The notes under the pieces: generated by a model
Told to the model about the DNA's origin: nothing
The model's database searches: none
The model's input: the letters and a program-made list of their open reading frames with translations, nothing else
Shown here: in pieces, positions 8,326 through 16,620 of the stretch
How the letters are laid out: the number at the start of each line of letters is the position of its first letter
Position numbering within the stretch: the first letter of the stretch is position 1
NCBI GenBank assembly: GCA_049941595.1
Contig: JBNFNA010000006.1
Coordinates: 24,111 to 88,110 of the forward strand
Direction: 5' to 3'
Source of the DNA: Pasteurella sp049941595
Lineage (GTDB): Bacteria > Pseudomonadota > Gammaproteobacteria > Enterobacterales > Pasteurellaceae
DNA length: 64,000 nucleotides
Made by a program: the position numbers and the translations under genes

Positions 8326-8907
8326 TTACAGCGGATTTAACGCATTAATTAAGCGAATTTCGTCAAAACTTGCCACATCTTCGAGCAAAATCGGACATTG
8401 TTGAATTTTGTTTTCAGCTAACAATTTCGCCCGTTGTGTACCTGCTAACAACGGGGTATCAGACGTAAACCACTGCTCACCTTGGCGAAAAACCAAATTG
8501 CCAATGCTACAATCGGTCACTTTGCCTTGCTTGATGATCATAATCTCATCGCAATCGCCTTTTTGCAGTAATAACTGGTTTAAATAAGTCCGATCAGCAT
8601 ATTTCAGCCCGTATTCAATCTCATCGCAAATCACAGGCTGAAAAGTGCGGTAAGTTTTTCGTTGATAGGCAAAATACTGCACTTGATAATCTTGCTGATT
8701 GTAATCCACTCGACAGCGAATGATCGGTGAATGTTGAGTTTGCTCAAGTGCGGTCGAAATCTGGATAATTTTTGCAAGATCGTGCACTTTCGCTACATTT
8801 TCGCCATAAAACTTCGCCAAACTCGCTTCATAACGCTGTTGATGCCAGGCAAGCTGTTGAAGCTCGCTGTTCACAATGGCAATGGTTTCAAATAAAGGAA
8901 ATGTCAT
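8326..8907 (-). CDS. Short class IV aminotransferase-fold protein, probable aminodeoxychorismate lyase
   Basis: A PLP fold-type IV protein of 193 residues, clearly shorter than E. coli PabC (about 270). It has an intact start (MTFPLFETIAIVNSELQQL, the usual FET motif). The likely PLP-binding lysine is in GLKYADRTYL, and DEIMIIKQGKVTDCSIGNLVF matches the family's E/S-x-x-x-N segment. It ends with TPLLAGTQR, the usual phosphate-contact region. It follows pabB by 3 bases, so release of pyruvate from aminodeoxychorismate to give p-aminobenzoate is the likely role. The specific activity is inference from context; similar short proteins occur beside pabB in Haemophilus. Confidence 0.75.
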   Translation of the reverse strand: MTFPLFETIAIVNSELQQLAWHQQRYEASLAKFYGENVAKVHDLAKIIQISTALEQTQHSPIIRCRVDYNQQDYQVQYFAYQRKTYRTFQPVICDEIEYGLKYADRTYLNQLLLQKGDCDEIMIIKQGKVTDCSIGNLVFRQGEQWFTSDTPLLAGTQRAKLLAENKIQQCPILLEDVASFDEIRLINALNPL

Positions 8908-8910
8908 CGC

Positions 8911-9885
8911 TTATCCTATGGGTACATAGACTTTTTGGATTAATTCTTGGTATTCGTCTTCTAGCTCGCTCAAGATCGTAATGCCACCACCACTACGGAA
9001 AATATATTTCTCGCCCACTTGCTCAATAAAACGAATGGCTACTGCACTTTGTAGCGACTCACCATCGAAAATACCAAAAATTCCCGTGTAATAACCACGA
9101 GGTTGTTGCTCTGCAGCTTGAATAATTTGTACGGTTTTTTCTTTCGGTGCGCCGCTAATCGACCCAGCGGGTAATAATGTAGCCAAAATAGTACCAATGC
9201 GAGCTTGCCAATTATCAGCAAGATCGCCTCGAATTTCCGAACTTGTCTGCAAAATCGCACCTTTTTGTGTATGAATTTTTTCCACATAACGAAAACGGGT
9301 CACTTCCACTTTTTCTGCTACAGTTGCCAAATCATTGCGCATTAAATCCACAATAGTGTAATGCTCTTGGCGTTCTTTGTAGGAATCTAACAAGCGGTTT
9401 TCCGCATCAGGCAAGGTGGCATCAATCGTGCCTTTCATCGGGTAGGTATAAATTTGATTATGATGAATATTGACAAAACACTCTGGCGAAAAGCACACAA
9501 AACGCTCCTGATAATGCAACTTATAAGGTGCGGTAGTTTGTTGAAAAATCTGTGCAAGACTGAAATTAATATGAATTTCAGTAGGATAGGTTAAATTCAA
9601 CAAATAGGAATTGCCTTTTTGCAACTCTTTTTGCACCAAGTCAAAGCCACGCTGATAATCCGCTTTTGTCATTGGAAATTTGTGCAATTCAAAAGGCTTG
9701 CAAGGTGTTTCTACCTGCCAATTCACATTCTTCTTACCTCGAATTTCAAAAAACAATCCATAATCAGCCGCTTGATCTAACGGGCAAATTATCGGTTGTT
9801 GCTGTTCAAAATCAATCAGGAAAAAAAACGGTTGGCGTTGCTTGCCATAATGATTGGCTTGTTGAATAAAAGAATCGAAGCACAT
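8911..9885 (-). CDS. pabB: Aminodeoxychorismate synthase component I PabB
   Basis: This enzyme converts chorismate and ammonia to 4-amino-4-deoxychorismate for folate synthesis, with PabA supplying ammonia. It is 324 residues long, shorter than E. coli PabB (453), and lacks much of the N-terminal subdomain, but the chorismate-binding domain is complete. The YPMKGT segment holds the lysine that attacks chorismate. DLMRNDLATVAEKVEV, PAGSISGAPKEKTVQII and YYTGIFGIFDGE follow, then the C-terminal IRFIEQVGEKYIFRSGGGITILSEL. The order pabB then the lyase gene on the minus strand, with pabA divergent 108 bases away, supports the assignment over trpE. Confidence 0.9.
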   Translation of the reverse strand: MCFDSFIQQANHYGKQRQPFFFLIDFEQQQPIICPLDQAADYGLFFEIRGKKNVNWQVETPCKPFELHKFPMTKADYQRGFDLVQKELQKGNSYLLNLTYPTEIHINFSLAQIFQQTTAPYKLHYQERFVCFSPECFVNIHHNQIYTYPMKGTIDATLPDAENRLLDSYKERQEHYTIVDLMRNDLATVAEKVEVTRFRYVEKIHTQKGAILQTSSEIRGDLADNWQARIGTILATLLPAGSISGAPKEKTVQIIQAAEQQPRGYYTGIFGIFDGESLQSAVAIRFIEQVGEKYIFRSGGGITILSELEDEYQELIQKVYVPIG

Positions 9886-9993
9886 AAGTTATCTGTTCTT
9901 GAAAAAAATAAGTGAAAGTTTAACGGAAAATCGCACAAAAATCCGCATTTTCCTTTATACTTTGCCTCTTTATCAACAGAATATGGCGCAGAT

Positions 9994-10566
9994 ATGAAAC
10001 GACTTCTGATCATCAATAATCAAGATTCTTTTACCTATAATTTAGTGGATTTAATCCGCCGATTAGATGTGTCTTTTGATGTAATCAACGTGCAAGAATT
10101 GGATTTAGACGCCGTCGCCAATTACAGCCATATTCTGATTTCTCCCGGCCCTGATGTGCCTCGAGCTTATCCGCAACTGTTTGAAATGTTAGAAAAATAC
10201 CACCAATCAAAATCTATTTTAGGGGTGTGCTTAGGACATCAAACGCTATGCGAATTTTTTGGTGGTGAGTTATACAATTTAGATAAAGTACGCCACGGAC
10301 GCATCCAACGCTTAAAAGTGCGGTCAAATTCGGTATTATTTCAAGACCTACCTACTGAATTCCAAATTGGTTTATATCATTCTTGGGCAATTCGTGAACA
10401 AAACTTCCCTGAAGAACTCACTATCACCGCCCAGTGCGCCGAAGAGGTAGTGATGGCATTTCAGCACAAGAATTTGCCCATTTACGGCGTTCAATTCCAC
10501 CCAGAATCCTTTATGACTGAGAACGGCGAAAAGCTATTACGCAACTGGTTGGAACATAAAGTATAA
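9994..10566 (+). CDS. pabA: Glutamine amidotransferase PabA (aminodeoxychorismate synthase component II)
   Basis: A class I glutamine amidotransferase of 190 residues that hydrolyses glutamine and passes ammonia to PabB. The oxyanion segment SPGPDVPRAYP, nucleophile Cys in GVCLGHQTLCEFFGG, and the His-Glu pair in YGVQFHPESF form the catalytic set. It could be TrpG by sequence alone, but it is divergently transcribed from pabB and no trp genes are near, so PabA is favoured. An uptake signal lies at 10316-10324. The start ATG at 9994 opens MKRLLIINNQDSFTYNLVD, the standard family N-terminus. Confidence 0.88.
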   Translation: MKRLLIINNQDSFTYNLVDLIRRLDVSFDVINVQELDLDAVANYSHILISPGPDVPRAYPQLFEMLEKYHQSKSILGVCLGHQTLCEFFGGELYNLDKVRHGRIQRLKVRSNSVLFQDLPTEFQIGLYHSWAIREQNFPEELTITAQCAEEVVMAFQHKNLPIYGVQFHPESFMTENGEKLLRNWLEHKV

Positions 10567-10592
10567 GATTAAATAAGTCCCATAAAAAAACA

Positions 10593-10637
10593 GTCAATTT
10601 CTCAAAGCCTAAAACTTTTTTGAAATTGACCGCACTT
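10593..10637. terminator. Hairpin between pabA and the YeiH-type gene, with uptake signal
   Basis: A 9-base stem GTCAATTTC/GAAATTGAC (10593-10601 with 10622-10630) has a 20-base loop. It runs into an uptake signal (10629-10637) and a T-run on the plus strand; on the minus strand it is followed by TGTTTTTTT. It lies between convergent genes and is a plausible bidirectional terminator. Confidence 0.55.
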
Positions 10638-10646
10638 TTTTAAACG

Positions 10647-11657
10647 TTACACAAGTTGGCTCATTCCAACATTCACGAAAAATCCGCCGATAACTAACCA
10701 ACATAGCACTAACGCACCTAAAATCAGCGGTTTAAGACCGGCTTGTTTGATGGCGTTGATATGCGTAGTTAAACCTAAAGCCGTCATTGCTGAGATTAAT
10801 AGTAGTCCGTCGAGTTCGACAATCCAACGCACGATATCAACAGGAATGAGAGAGAAAGAGTTGATGATCGCCATTAAAATAAATAAAAAGGCAAACCAAG
10901 GAATGGTAATTTTACTCGTTTGTGGGTTATCGCTTTGTTTTGCAAGTAACCACGAAATAAAGAGTAAGAAAGGCGCAAGCATCATTACACGAATCATTTT
11001 TGAAATCACTGCCGTATCTGCCGTAGCTGGGCTAATATTGCCACCTGCAGCATAAACTTGTGCGACTTCGTGTACGCTCGAGCCGATATAAATACCAAAT
11101 TGATGTTCACTCAACCACGCAGAGAGATAAGGGTACATCACAGGGTATAAAAACATTGAGATCGTACCGAAAATCACAATAACTGCCACCGCAACCGACA
11201 CTTGGTGCGATTCGGCTTTGGTCACAGGCTGCATTGACATAATCGCTGCTGCACCGCAAATACTGCAACCACCCGCAGTGAGATAGACAATTTGTTTATC
11301 CATTTTGAGATAACGCAAGCCGAGCCAAAGCGTAATTACAAAAGTCCCAATCAGCATAATGACATCGGTCAAAATCGCATTCACACCGACCGCACTGATA
11401 TCTTGAAAGGTCAGGCGGAAACCATACAAAATAATCCCTAAGCGCAATAAAGTGCCTTTGGCCAACATCACGCCTTGTGAAGTATGTTGTGAAATTTTGG
11501 GGTAAAGCGTATTGCCTAAGAGGATACCAAGTAGAATAGCGATGGTGAGGGCGCTGAGTTTTGCATTCACTGCAAATGCGCTTTTGGCGAGCATATCAAC
11601 AATAAAAGTAAGTAATGCGACAAAAGCCAATCCAATATACATTGTTTTATTTTTCAT
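10647..11657 (-). CDS. YeiH/UPF0324 family membrane protein, putative exporter
   Basis: An integral inner-membrane protein of 336 residues with about ten hydrophobic segments. Family landmarks are GILLGNTLYPKI, KGTLLRLGIILYGFRLTFQDI, and the re-entrant-looking TAGGCSICGAAAIMSMQPV, followed by SSVHEVAQVYAAGGNISP. These identify the YeiH/UPF0324 family, annotated as putative sulfate exporters; the substrate is not known for this protein. The usual neighbouring LysR regulator is absent. A 175-base gap separates it from adhE, with the adhE terminator between, so it has its own promoter. Confidence 0.85.
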   Translation of the reverse strand: MKNKTMYIGLAFVALLTFIVDMLAKSAFAVNAKLSALTIAILLGILLGNTLYPKISQHTSQGVMLAKGTLLRLGIILYGFRLTFQDISAVGVNAILTDVIMLIGTFVITLWLGLRYLKMDKQIVYLTAGGCSICGAAAIMSMQPVTKAESHQVSVAVAVIVIFGTISMFLYPVMYPYLSAWLSEHQFGIYIGSSVHEVAQVYAAGGNISPATADTAVISKMIRVMMLAPFLLFISWLLAKQSDNPQTSKITIPWFAFLFILMAIINSFSLIPVDIVRWIVELDGLLLISAMTALGLTTHINAIKQAGLKPLILGALVLCWLVIGGFFVNVGMSQLV

Positions 11658-11776
11658 TAGAATTTCCTTAGTGGATAAGGCTAGTTGAATAAATGTAATT
11701 CAAAAGGATAAAGCGATTTGAGGTGGATGTAAAATTGATTCTATCGATATTTTCAGCAAAAATTTGGTAAAAAAAC

Positions 11777-11811
11777 AACCGCACTTTCACTGAGTGAGCA
11801 AAAGTGCGGTT
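11777..11811. terminator. adhE terminator made of two inverted DNA uptake signals
   Basis: An 11-base perfect stem is formed by two full uptake signals in opposite orientation: AACCGCACTTT at 11777-11787 and AAAGTGCGGTT at 11801-11811. There are T-runs on both sides (TTTTTTT on the minus strand at 11769-11775). It follows adhE by 21 bases. Uptake-signal pairs serving as terminators are a known Haemophilus feature. Confidence 0.9.
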
Positions 11812-11832
11812 AATTTTTTTATTATTTAAGGA

Positions 11833-14457
11833 TTAATACTGCCCTTCCTCATAACCGTTGTAAGCGTTGGTTAAAATCACTTCCATATCAGCGACAACTG
11901 GTTGGCGTGGGTTTGCTGGTGAGCATTGGTCTTCAAACGCGAGTAATGCGATTTGACGACGTGCATCCATCCATTCTTTTTCATCAATGCCTTGCTCTTT
12001 GAAAGACATTTTGATGCCCACACTCACAGCTAAGTCGTAGCACGCTTTTGCGAAAGATTTCACACCTTCTTCTGGTGTTGAACAAGGTAAACCTAACATA
12101 CGCGCGATGTCTTGGTATTTCACATCGGCTTTGTAGTAGTTATATTTCGGCCAAGTTGCGGTTTTTTGTGGACGAGTACCGTTATAACGAATCACGTGCG
12201 GCATTAATACTGCGTTGGTACGACCGTGTGGTGTGTGGAAACGGCCACCAATTTTGTGCGCAAGTGAGTGGTTCATACCTAAGAATGCGTTTGCAAATGC
12301 CATACCAGCCATTGTTGAAGCATTGTGCATTTTTTCACGCGACTCTGGATCTTTCTCTTTCACTGAACGTTCTAAATGTTCAAACACCAATTTAATCGCT
12401 TGTAATGCAAGACCGTCGGTAAAGTCGTTAGCAAGTACTGACACATAGGCTTCGGTTGCGTGCGTTAATACGTCTAAGCCCGTGTCAGCAGCAACGTGCG
12501 CAGGCACACTCATTACAAATGCCGGGTCAACAATAGCCACTGTTGGGGTTAATGAATAGTCTGCGATTGGGTATTTTTTATCGCCTTCAGTGATAACAGC
12601 AAACGGGGTCACTTCAGAACCAGTACCTGATGTGGTTGGAATACCCACAAAGCGCGCTTTGCGGCCTAATTGTGGGAATTTGAATGCACGTTTGCGGATA
12701 TCCATAAATTTCTGTACTAAATCACGGAAGTCCACTTCTGGTTGTTCGTAGAATAACCACATCACTTTTGCTGCGTCCATTGCTGAACCACCACCTAACG
12801 CAATAATTGTATCTGGTTGGTAATTGCGGATTAACTCAGTACCACGACGAACAGTTTCGATTGATGGATCTGGCTCAACATCCGCAAATAATTGGTAAGT
12901 TACGTGATTACCACGAGCGGTAATTTGTTTTGCGATTTTTTCAACGAAACCTAAATCCACCATCGTGCGATCGGTCACAATAACCACACGCTCCATTCCT
13001 TTCATTGATTGTAAATATTGGATTGAGTCGCGTTCAAAATAGATTTTTGAAGGCACTTTGAACCATTGCATATTATTTCTCCGTCTTCCCACTCGTTTAA
13101 TGTTTAATAAATTGACCGCACTTACGTTGTTGCCTACAGAGTTTTTGCCGTACGAACCACAACCAAGGGTGAGAGATGGAAGGAAAGAGTTATACACATC
13201 ACCGATACCACCGAAAGTTGAAGGTGAGTTCCAAATCACACGAATCGCTTTCACACGATCGCCATACGCTTTCGCAATAGCTGCATCTTTCGTGTGAATT
13301 GCAGCTGAGTGACCTAAGCCGTGGAAATTCACCATTGCTTCTGACAGTTCAAAGCCGTTTTCAGTTGAAGTAGATTTTAAAATTGCTAACACAGGTGATA
13401 ATTTTTCACGCGTTAATGGCTCTTTTTCGCCCACTTCTTTACATTCTGCTACTAGAATGTTGGTTTTTTCAGGCACTTTAAAGCCTGCTTGTTCTGCAAT
13501 CCAAGTGGCTGGCTTACCTACAATATTTGCATTTAATTTTGCACCACCACAGTTTGCACTATTCGCTTTTACGCCAAAAATGAATTCTTCTAGCATTGCT
13601 TTTTCTTTTTTGTTTACGAAGTACACGCCGTAAGATTTCATTTCTGCCACAAATTCATCGTACACTTCCTGATCGACAATTACTGCCTGCTCAGATGCAC
13701 AAATCATCCCGTTATCAAAGGATTTTGACATCACAATATCGTGGGTTGCTTGTTTAATGTCCGCTGTTTTTTCAACGTATGCCGGCACGTTACCTGCCCC
13801 TACGCCTAATGCCGGTTTTCCGCAAGAATAAGCTGCTTCCACCATCGCATTACCACCCGTTGCAAGAATAGTTGCAATGCCAGGGTGTTTCATTAATGCC
13901 GCAGTGCCTTCCATTGATGGGTTTTCAATCCATTGGATACAGTTTTTCGGTGCACCCGCTGCAACAGCTGCTTCGTAAACAACTCGAGCTGCGTGAGCAG
14001 AACATTGTTGTGCAGAAGGGTGGAAAGCAAAGACGATTGGGTTACGGGTTTTTAGAGAGATGAGGGCTTTGAAAATAGCGGTGGAAGTTGGGTTAGTGGT
14101 TGGTGTGATACCGCAAACAACTCCGACTGGGTCAGCAATTTCAGTGATACCGGTGACATCGTCTTCACTGATTACGCCTACTGTCTTCAGGTTTCGCATA
14201 TTATTGACGACATATTCACACGCAAACAGGTTTTTGGTTGCTTTGTCTTCAAACACGCCACGCCCTGTTTCTTCATAGGCGTGCATTGCTAACACACCGT
14301 GTTGATCTAGTGCTGCAACAGAGGCTTTCGCAACAATATAGTCCACCTGTTTTTGATCAAGTTGGCGAAACTCTTCTAGTGCCACCAATCCTTTTTCAAC
14401 CAGTGCATTCACTTCCGCTTGTGCAGGACTGATATTATTTTCAGCAGTATGACTCAT
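11833..14457 (-). CDS. adhE: Bifunctional acetaldehyde/alcohol dehydrogenase AdhE
   Basis: AdhE reduces acetyl-CoA to acetaldehyde and then ethanol, reoxidising two NADH during fermentation; it forms cytoplasmic spirosome filaments. The 874-residue fusion is full length. Residues 1 to about 440 are an aldehyde dehydrogenase domain with the nucleophilic Cys in DNGMICASEQ. A linker (about 440-450) leads to an iron-dependent alcohol dehydrogenase domain with GGGSAMDAAK and the metal ligands in NHSLAHKIGGRFHTPHGRTNAVL. Its promoter lies in the region shared with divergent satP, so coordinated anaerobic or carbon control is likely. It ends at an uptake-signal hairpin. Confidence 0.97.
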   Translation of the reverse strand: MSHTAENNISPAQAEVNALVEKGLVALEEFRQLDQKQVDYIVAKASVAALDQHGVLAMHAYEETGRGVFEDKATKNLFACEYVVNNMRNLKTVGVISEDDVTGITEIADPVGVVCGITPTTNPTSTAIFKALISLKTRNPIVFAFHPSAQQCSAHAARVVYEAAVAAGAPKNCIQWIENPSMEGTAALMKHPGIATILATGGNAMVEAAYSCGKPALGVGAGNVPAYVEKTADIKQATHDIVMSKSFDNGMICASEQAVIVDQEVYDEFVAEMKSYGVYFVNKKEKAMLEEFIFGVKANSANCGGAKLNANIVGKPATWIAEQAGFKVPEKTNILVAECKEVGEKEPLTREKLSPVLAILKSTSTENGFELSEAMVNFHGLGHSAAIHTKDAAIAKAYGDRVKAIRVIWNSPSTFGGIGDVYNSFLPSLTLGCGSYGKNSVGNNVSAVNLLNIKRVGRRRNNMQWFKVPSKIYFERDSIQYLQSMKGMERVVIVTDRTMVDLGFVEKIAKQITARGNHVTYQLFADVEPDPSIETVRRGTELIRNYQPDTIIALGGGSAMDAAKVMWLFYEQPEVDFRDLVQKFMDIRKRAFKFPQLGRKARFVGIPTTSGTGSEVTPFAVITEGDKKYPIADYSLTPTVAIVDPAFVMSVPAHVAADTGLDVLTHATEAYVSVLANDFTDGLALQAIKLVFEHLERSVKEKDPESREKMHNASTMAGMAFANAFLGMNHSLAHKIGGRFHTPHGRTNAVLMPHVIRYNGTRPQKTATWPKYNYYKADVKYQDIARMLGLPCSTPEEGVKSFAKACYDLAVSVGIKMSFKEQGIDEKEWMDARRQIALLAFEDQCSPANPRQPVVADMEVILTNAYNGYEEGQY

Positions 14458-14560
14458 AATAATTTCTCCTAATATTTATAAAACTTAAATTTTTAAACTG
14501 ATAAAATTATAGTCATTTATCTACCTAAAAAGTAGCAAAATCCACAAAATTAAGACAATT

Positions 14561-14576
14561 TGTGACCTAGATCAAC
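14561..14576. promoter_or_regulatory. CRP/FNR-like site between adhE and satP
   Basis: TGTGA-N6-TCAAC matches 8 of the 10 conserved CRP positions (TGTGA-N6-TCACA). It is centred at about 14568.5. A possible satP -10 (TACAAT, 14601-14606) would place it near -44. A minus-strand TATAAT (14511 down to 14506) may serve adhE. The site is a poor fit to the FNR consensus. Confidence 0.5.
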
Positions 14577-14656
14577 TTTTTTTGAGGTGTATATTTTACA
14601 TACAATATTTTTGCTTCGACCTCTTTATTTCTACGTAAAGATAGTGGATACTATTG

Positions 14657-14674
14657 CACCTTTTTAAAAAGGTG
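14657..14674 (+). terminator. Terminator-like hairpin in the satP leader
   Basis: The perfect palindrome CACCTTTTTAAAAAGGTG is followed at once by A and seven Ts (14675-14682), ending 22 bases before the satP start codon. This is the layout of an intrinsic terminator within a 5' leader, which suggests attenuation or a leader that must be read through. Confidence 0.55.
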
Positions 14675-14703
14675 ATTTTTTTAACTCTAAAGGAAACTTT
14701 TTT

Positions 14704-15270
14704 ATGTCATCATCAAAAGATAAATACGCAAATCCAGGCCCATTAGGTTTATGTGGTTTTGCTTTAACAACTTGGTTACTATGCTTAATTAACGGCGGAT
14801 TCTTTGATACTGAGAGCCTTGGTATCGTGCTTGGTATGGCATTTGCTTTCGGTGGTACAGCACAAATGATCGCAGGGATGTTTGAATTCAAAAAAGGTAA
14901 CACTTTTGGTTTCACTGCATTCATCAGCTACGGCGCATTTTGGTGGTCTTGGGCATTATTTGTGGTCTTCTTCAAAGGTAACACCCCTGCAACATTCGTT
15001 GGTTGGTATTTAGCAGTTTGGGGCACATTCACATTAATGATGTTCTTAGCAAGCTTTAGCAAACCACGCGCATTACAAGCAATTTTCTTCTTCTTAACGC
15101 TAACCTTCTACGCATTGGCGATCGGTGATGCAACGGGTAACCACAGCATCGTAAACGTAGGTGGATACTTAGGTTTAATCACTGCACTTTGTGCATTCTA
15201 TTTAGCGGCAGCGGAAATGTTAATCGACTCTTATGGTCGTGAAATTTTACCAATCGGTGCTAAAAAATAA
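14704..15270 (+). CDS. satP: Acetate/succinate transporter SatP (AceTr family)
   Basis: An inner-membrane acetate-proton symporter of 188 residues with six hydrophobic helices. The family motif N-P-x-P-L-G-L is present as NPGPLGL near residue 11, and the helices show the usual FAFGGTAQMIAGMFEF and SYGAFWWSWALF segments. It probably moves acetate across the membrane, and lies divergent to adhE, which draws on the same acetyl-CoA/acetate node. The leader carries a CRP-like site and a terminator-like hairpin. It ends at a clear terminator. Confidence 0.93.
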   Translation: MSSSKDKYANPGPLGLCGFALTTWLLCLINGGFFDTESLGIVLGMAFAFGGTAQMIAGMFEFKKGNTFGFTAFISYGAFWWSWALFVVFFKGNTPATFVGWYLAVWGTFTLMMFLASFSKPRALQAIFFFLTLTFYALAIGDATGNHSIVNVGGYLGLITALCAFYLAAAEMLIDSYGREILPIGAKK

Positions 15271-15293
15271 TTTTCTTTGCTGGAAAATGAAAC

Positions 15294-15314
15294 GACCGAG
15301 CGCTTTGCTCGGTC
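15294..15314 (+). terminator. Terminator of satP
   Basis: A perfect 8-base GC-rich stem (GACCGAGC/GCTCGGTC, 15294-15301 with 15307-15314) has a 5-base loop and is followed by seven Ts. It may also serve pdxH from the other strand. Confidence 0.93.
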
Positions 15315-15331
15315 TTTTTTTATCAAAACTT

Positions 15332-15964
15332 TTATGGAAACAACCGCACTTTTTTCCATTGTTCAGAATGGCGTTCATATTGAATACGATCGTGTAATCG
15401 GCTCGGTCTGCCTTGCCAAAACTCAATAAGTTCTGGAATCACAACATAACCGCCCCAATGTGGCGGACGAGGCACATTTAATGGATGTTGGGTGGCTATT
15501 AATGCCGCTTTCGTCAATAAAACTTGTTTACTGGAAAGTATCGCACTTTGCTCACTTGCCCAAGCGCCAATGCGACTGGTATAAGGTCGTGAGGCAAAAT
15601 AGGTATCGGATTCAGCTTCAGATAATTTTTCCACTCGACCTTCAACACGCACTTGCCGTTCTAACTCTGGCCAGAAAAATGTGAGGGCCGCATAAGGATG
15701 CTCAGCTAATGCTTTGCCTTTACGGCTAAGATAATTAGTAAAAAAGACAAAACCCTGTTGATTCACTTCTTTTAATAACACAATACGGCAATTTGGCTTA
15801 CCCTTGGTATCCACAGTCGCAAGGCTCATTGCAGTTGGCTCGTGAACTTTGGCTTGTATTGCCTCAGTCAGCCATTGTTGGAATTGAATCAGTGGACTTT
15901 CGTGACAGGCTTTTTGGGATAAGGTTTTCTTGCTGTATTCATCACGGATATGGTGCAAATCCAT
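15332..15964 (-). CDS. pdxH: Pyridoxamine 5'-phosphate oxidase PdxH
   Basis: PdxH oxidises pyridoxamine-5'-phosphate or pyridoxine-5'-phosphate to pyridoxal-5'-phosphate using FMN and O2. It is a cytoplasmic dimer. At 210 residues it is typical of the family. Landmarks are EPTAMSLATVDTKGKPNCRIVLLKEV (FMN site), FFTNYLSRKGKALAEHPYAALTFFWPELERQVRVEG, and the C-terminal PPHWGGYVVIPELIEFWQGRPSRLHDR. An uptake signal overlaps the 3' coding end (15343-15351). greB starts 27 bases upstream on the same strand. Confidence 0.96.
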   Translation of the reverse strand: MDLHHIRDEYSKKTLSQKACHESPLIQFQQWLTEAIQAKVHEPTAMSLATVDTKGKPNCRIVLLKEVNQQGFVFFTNYLSRKGKALAEHPYAALTFFWPELERQVRVEGRVEKLSEAESDTYFASRPYTSRIGAWASEQSAILSSKQVLLTKAALIATQHPLNVPRPPHWGGYVVIPELIEFWQGRPSRLHDRIQYERHSEQWKKVRLFP

Positions 15965-15990
15965 TTTACCCTCCTTAGAAAAGAAAGAGA

Positions 15991-16470
15991 TTAGCCTTTT
16001 TCATACCAAATTCGGTTCACATAAAATATCACAACCCCTGATGGCGTAGTGACTTTTATTTCATCATCAACGCCTTTACCAATTAATGCTCGCGCCACAG
16101 GTGAGTCGATAGAAATCCAGTTTTTGGCAGGGTCAAATTCATCACAGCCGACAATACGATATTGTTTTTCTTCGCCTTCTTCATTTTCTAATGCAACCCA
16201 AGCACCAAAAAACACTTTGCCCTCTTGTTTCGGGTGATAATCCACAATTTGTAGCACTTCCAAACGTTTCATTAAAAAACGAACTCGGCGATCAATCTCA
16301 CGCAAACGGCGTTTACCATAAATATATTCTGCATTTTCACTGCGATCTCCTAATGCAGCCGCATCAGATACCGCTTGAGTCACTTTTGGGCGCTCATCTT
16401 TCCATAAAAATTTGAGTTCCTGATCGAGCGCATTCCAACCTGTACGAGTGATGTAATTTGACTTTGCCAT
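15991..16470 (-). CDS. greB: Transcript cleavage factor GreB
   Basis: GreB enters the RNA polymerase secondary channel and stimulates cleavage of backtracked RNA. It is 159 residues long, close to E. coli GreB (158). The N-terminal coiled coil has the acidic tip DAAALGDRSENAEYIYGKRRLREIDRRVRFL, and the C-terminal FKBP-like domain ends in TPSGVVIFYVNRIWYEKG. The start MAKSNYITRTGWNAL (16470) is preferred to an in-frame ATG 15 bases earlier because it matches the family N-terminus and has GGTGG upstream. In H. influenzae it likewise neighbours tex. Confidence 0.95.
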   Translation of the reverse strand: MAKSNYITRTGWNALDQELKFLWKDERPKVTQAVSDAAALGDRSENAEYIYGKRRLREIDRRVRFLMKRLEVLQIVDYHPKQEGKVFFGAWVALENEEGEEKQYRIVGCDEFDPAKNWISIDSPVARALIGKGVDDEIKVTTPSGVVIFYVNRIWYEKG

Positions 16471-16620
16471 AATGTCCACCAGCATAAAAAATGATTGTGA
16501 TTATTGTACCTCATTGCGGGCGATCGGGCTAAGACACGCTAACTATTTTTTATTTTACGCATTTATGTATAATGCATATTTCGTGACTGATAAAAATTCA
16601 ACACACAACAAGGAACTTAA

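Noticed and set aside
9994..10566. Calling the glutamine amidotransferase TrpG
   Set aside because: No trp genes are nearby and it faces pabB and the lyase gene, so PabA is the better reading.
12048..12448. Plus-strand frames of 77-115 codons within adhE
   Set aside because: Shadow frames of a strongly conserved gene; no ribosome-binding site or family.
14566..14580. FNR site between adhE and satP
   Set aside because: ATCAA is present but the other half does not match TTGAT at the required 4-base spacing; a CRP-like reading fits better.
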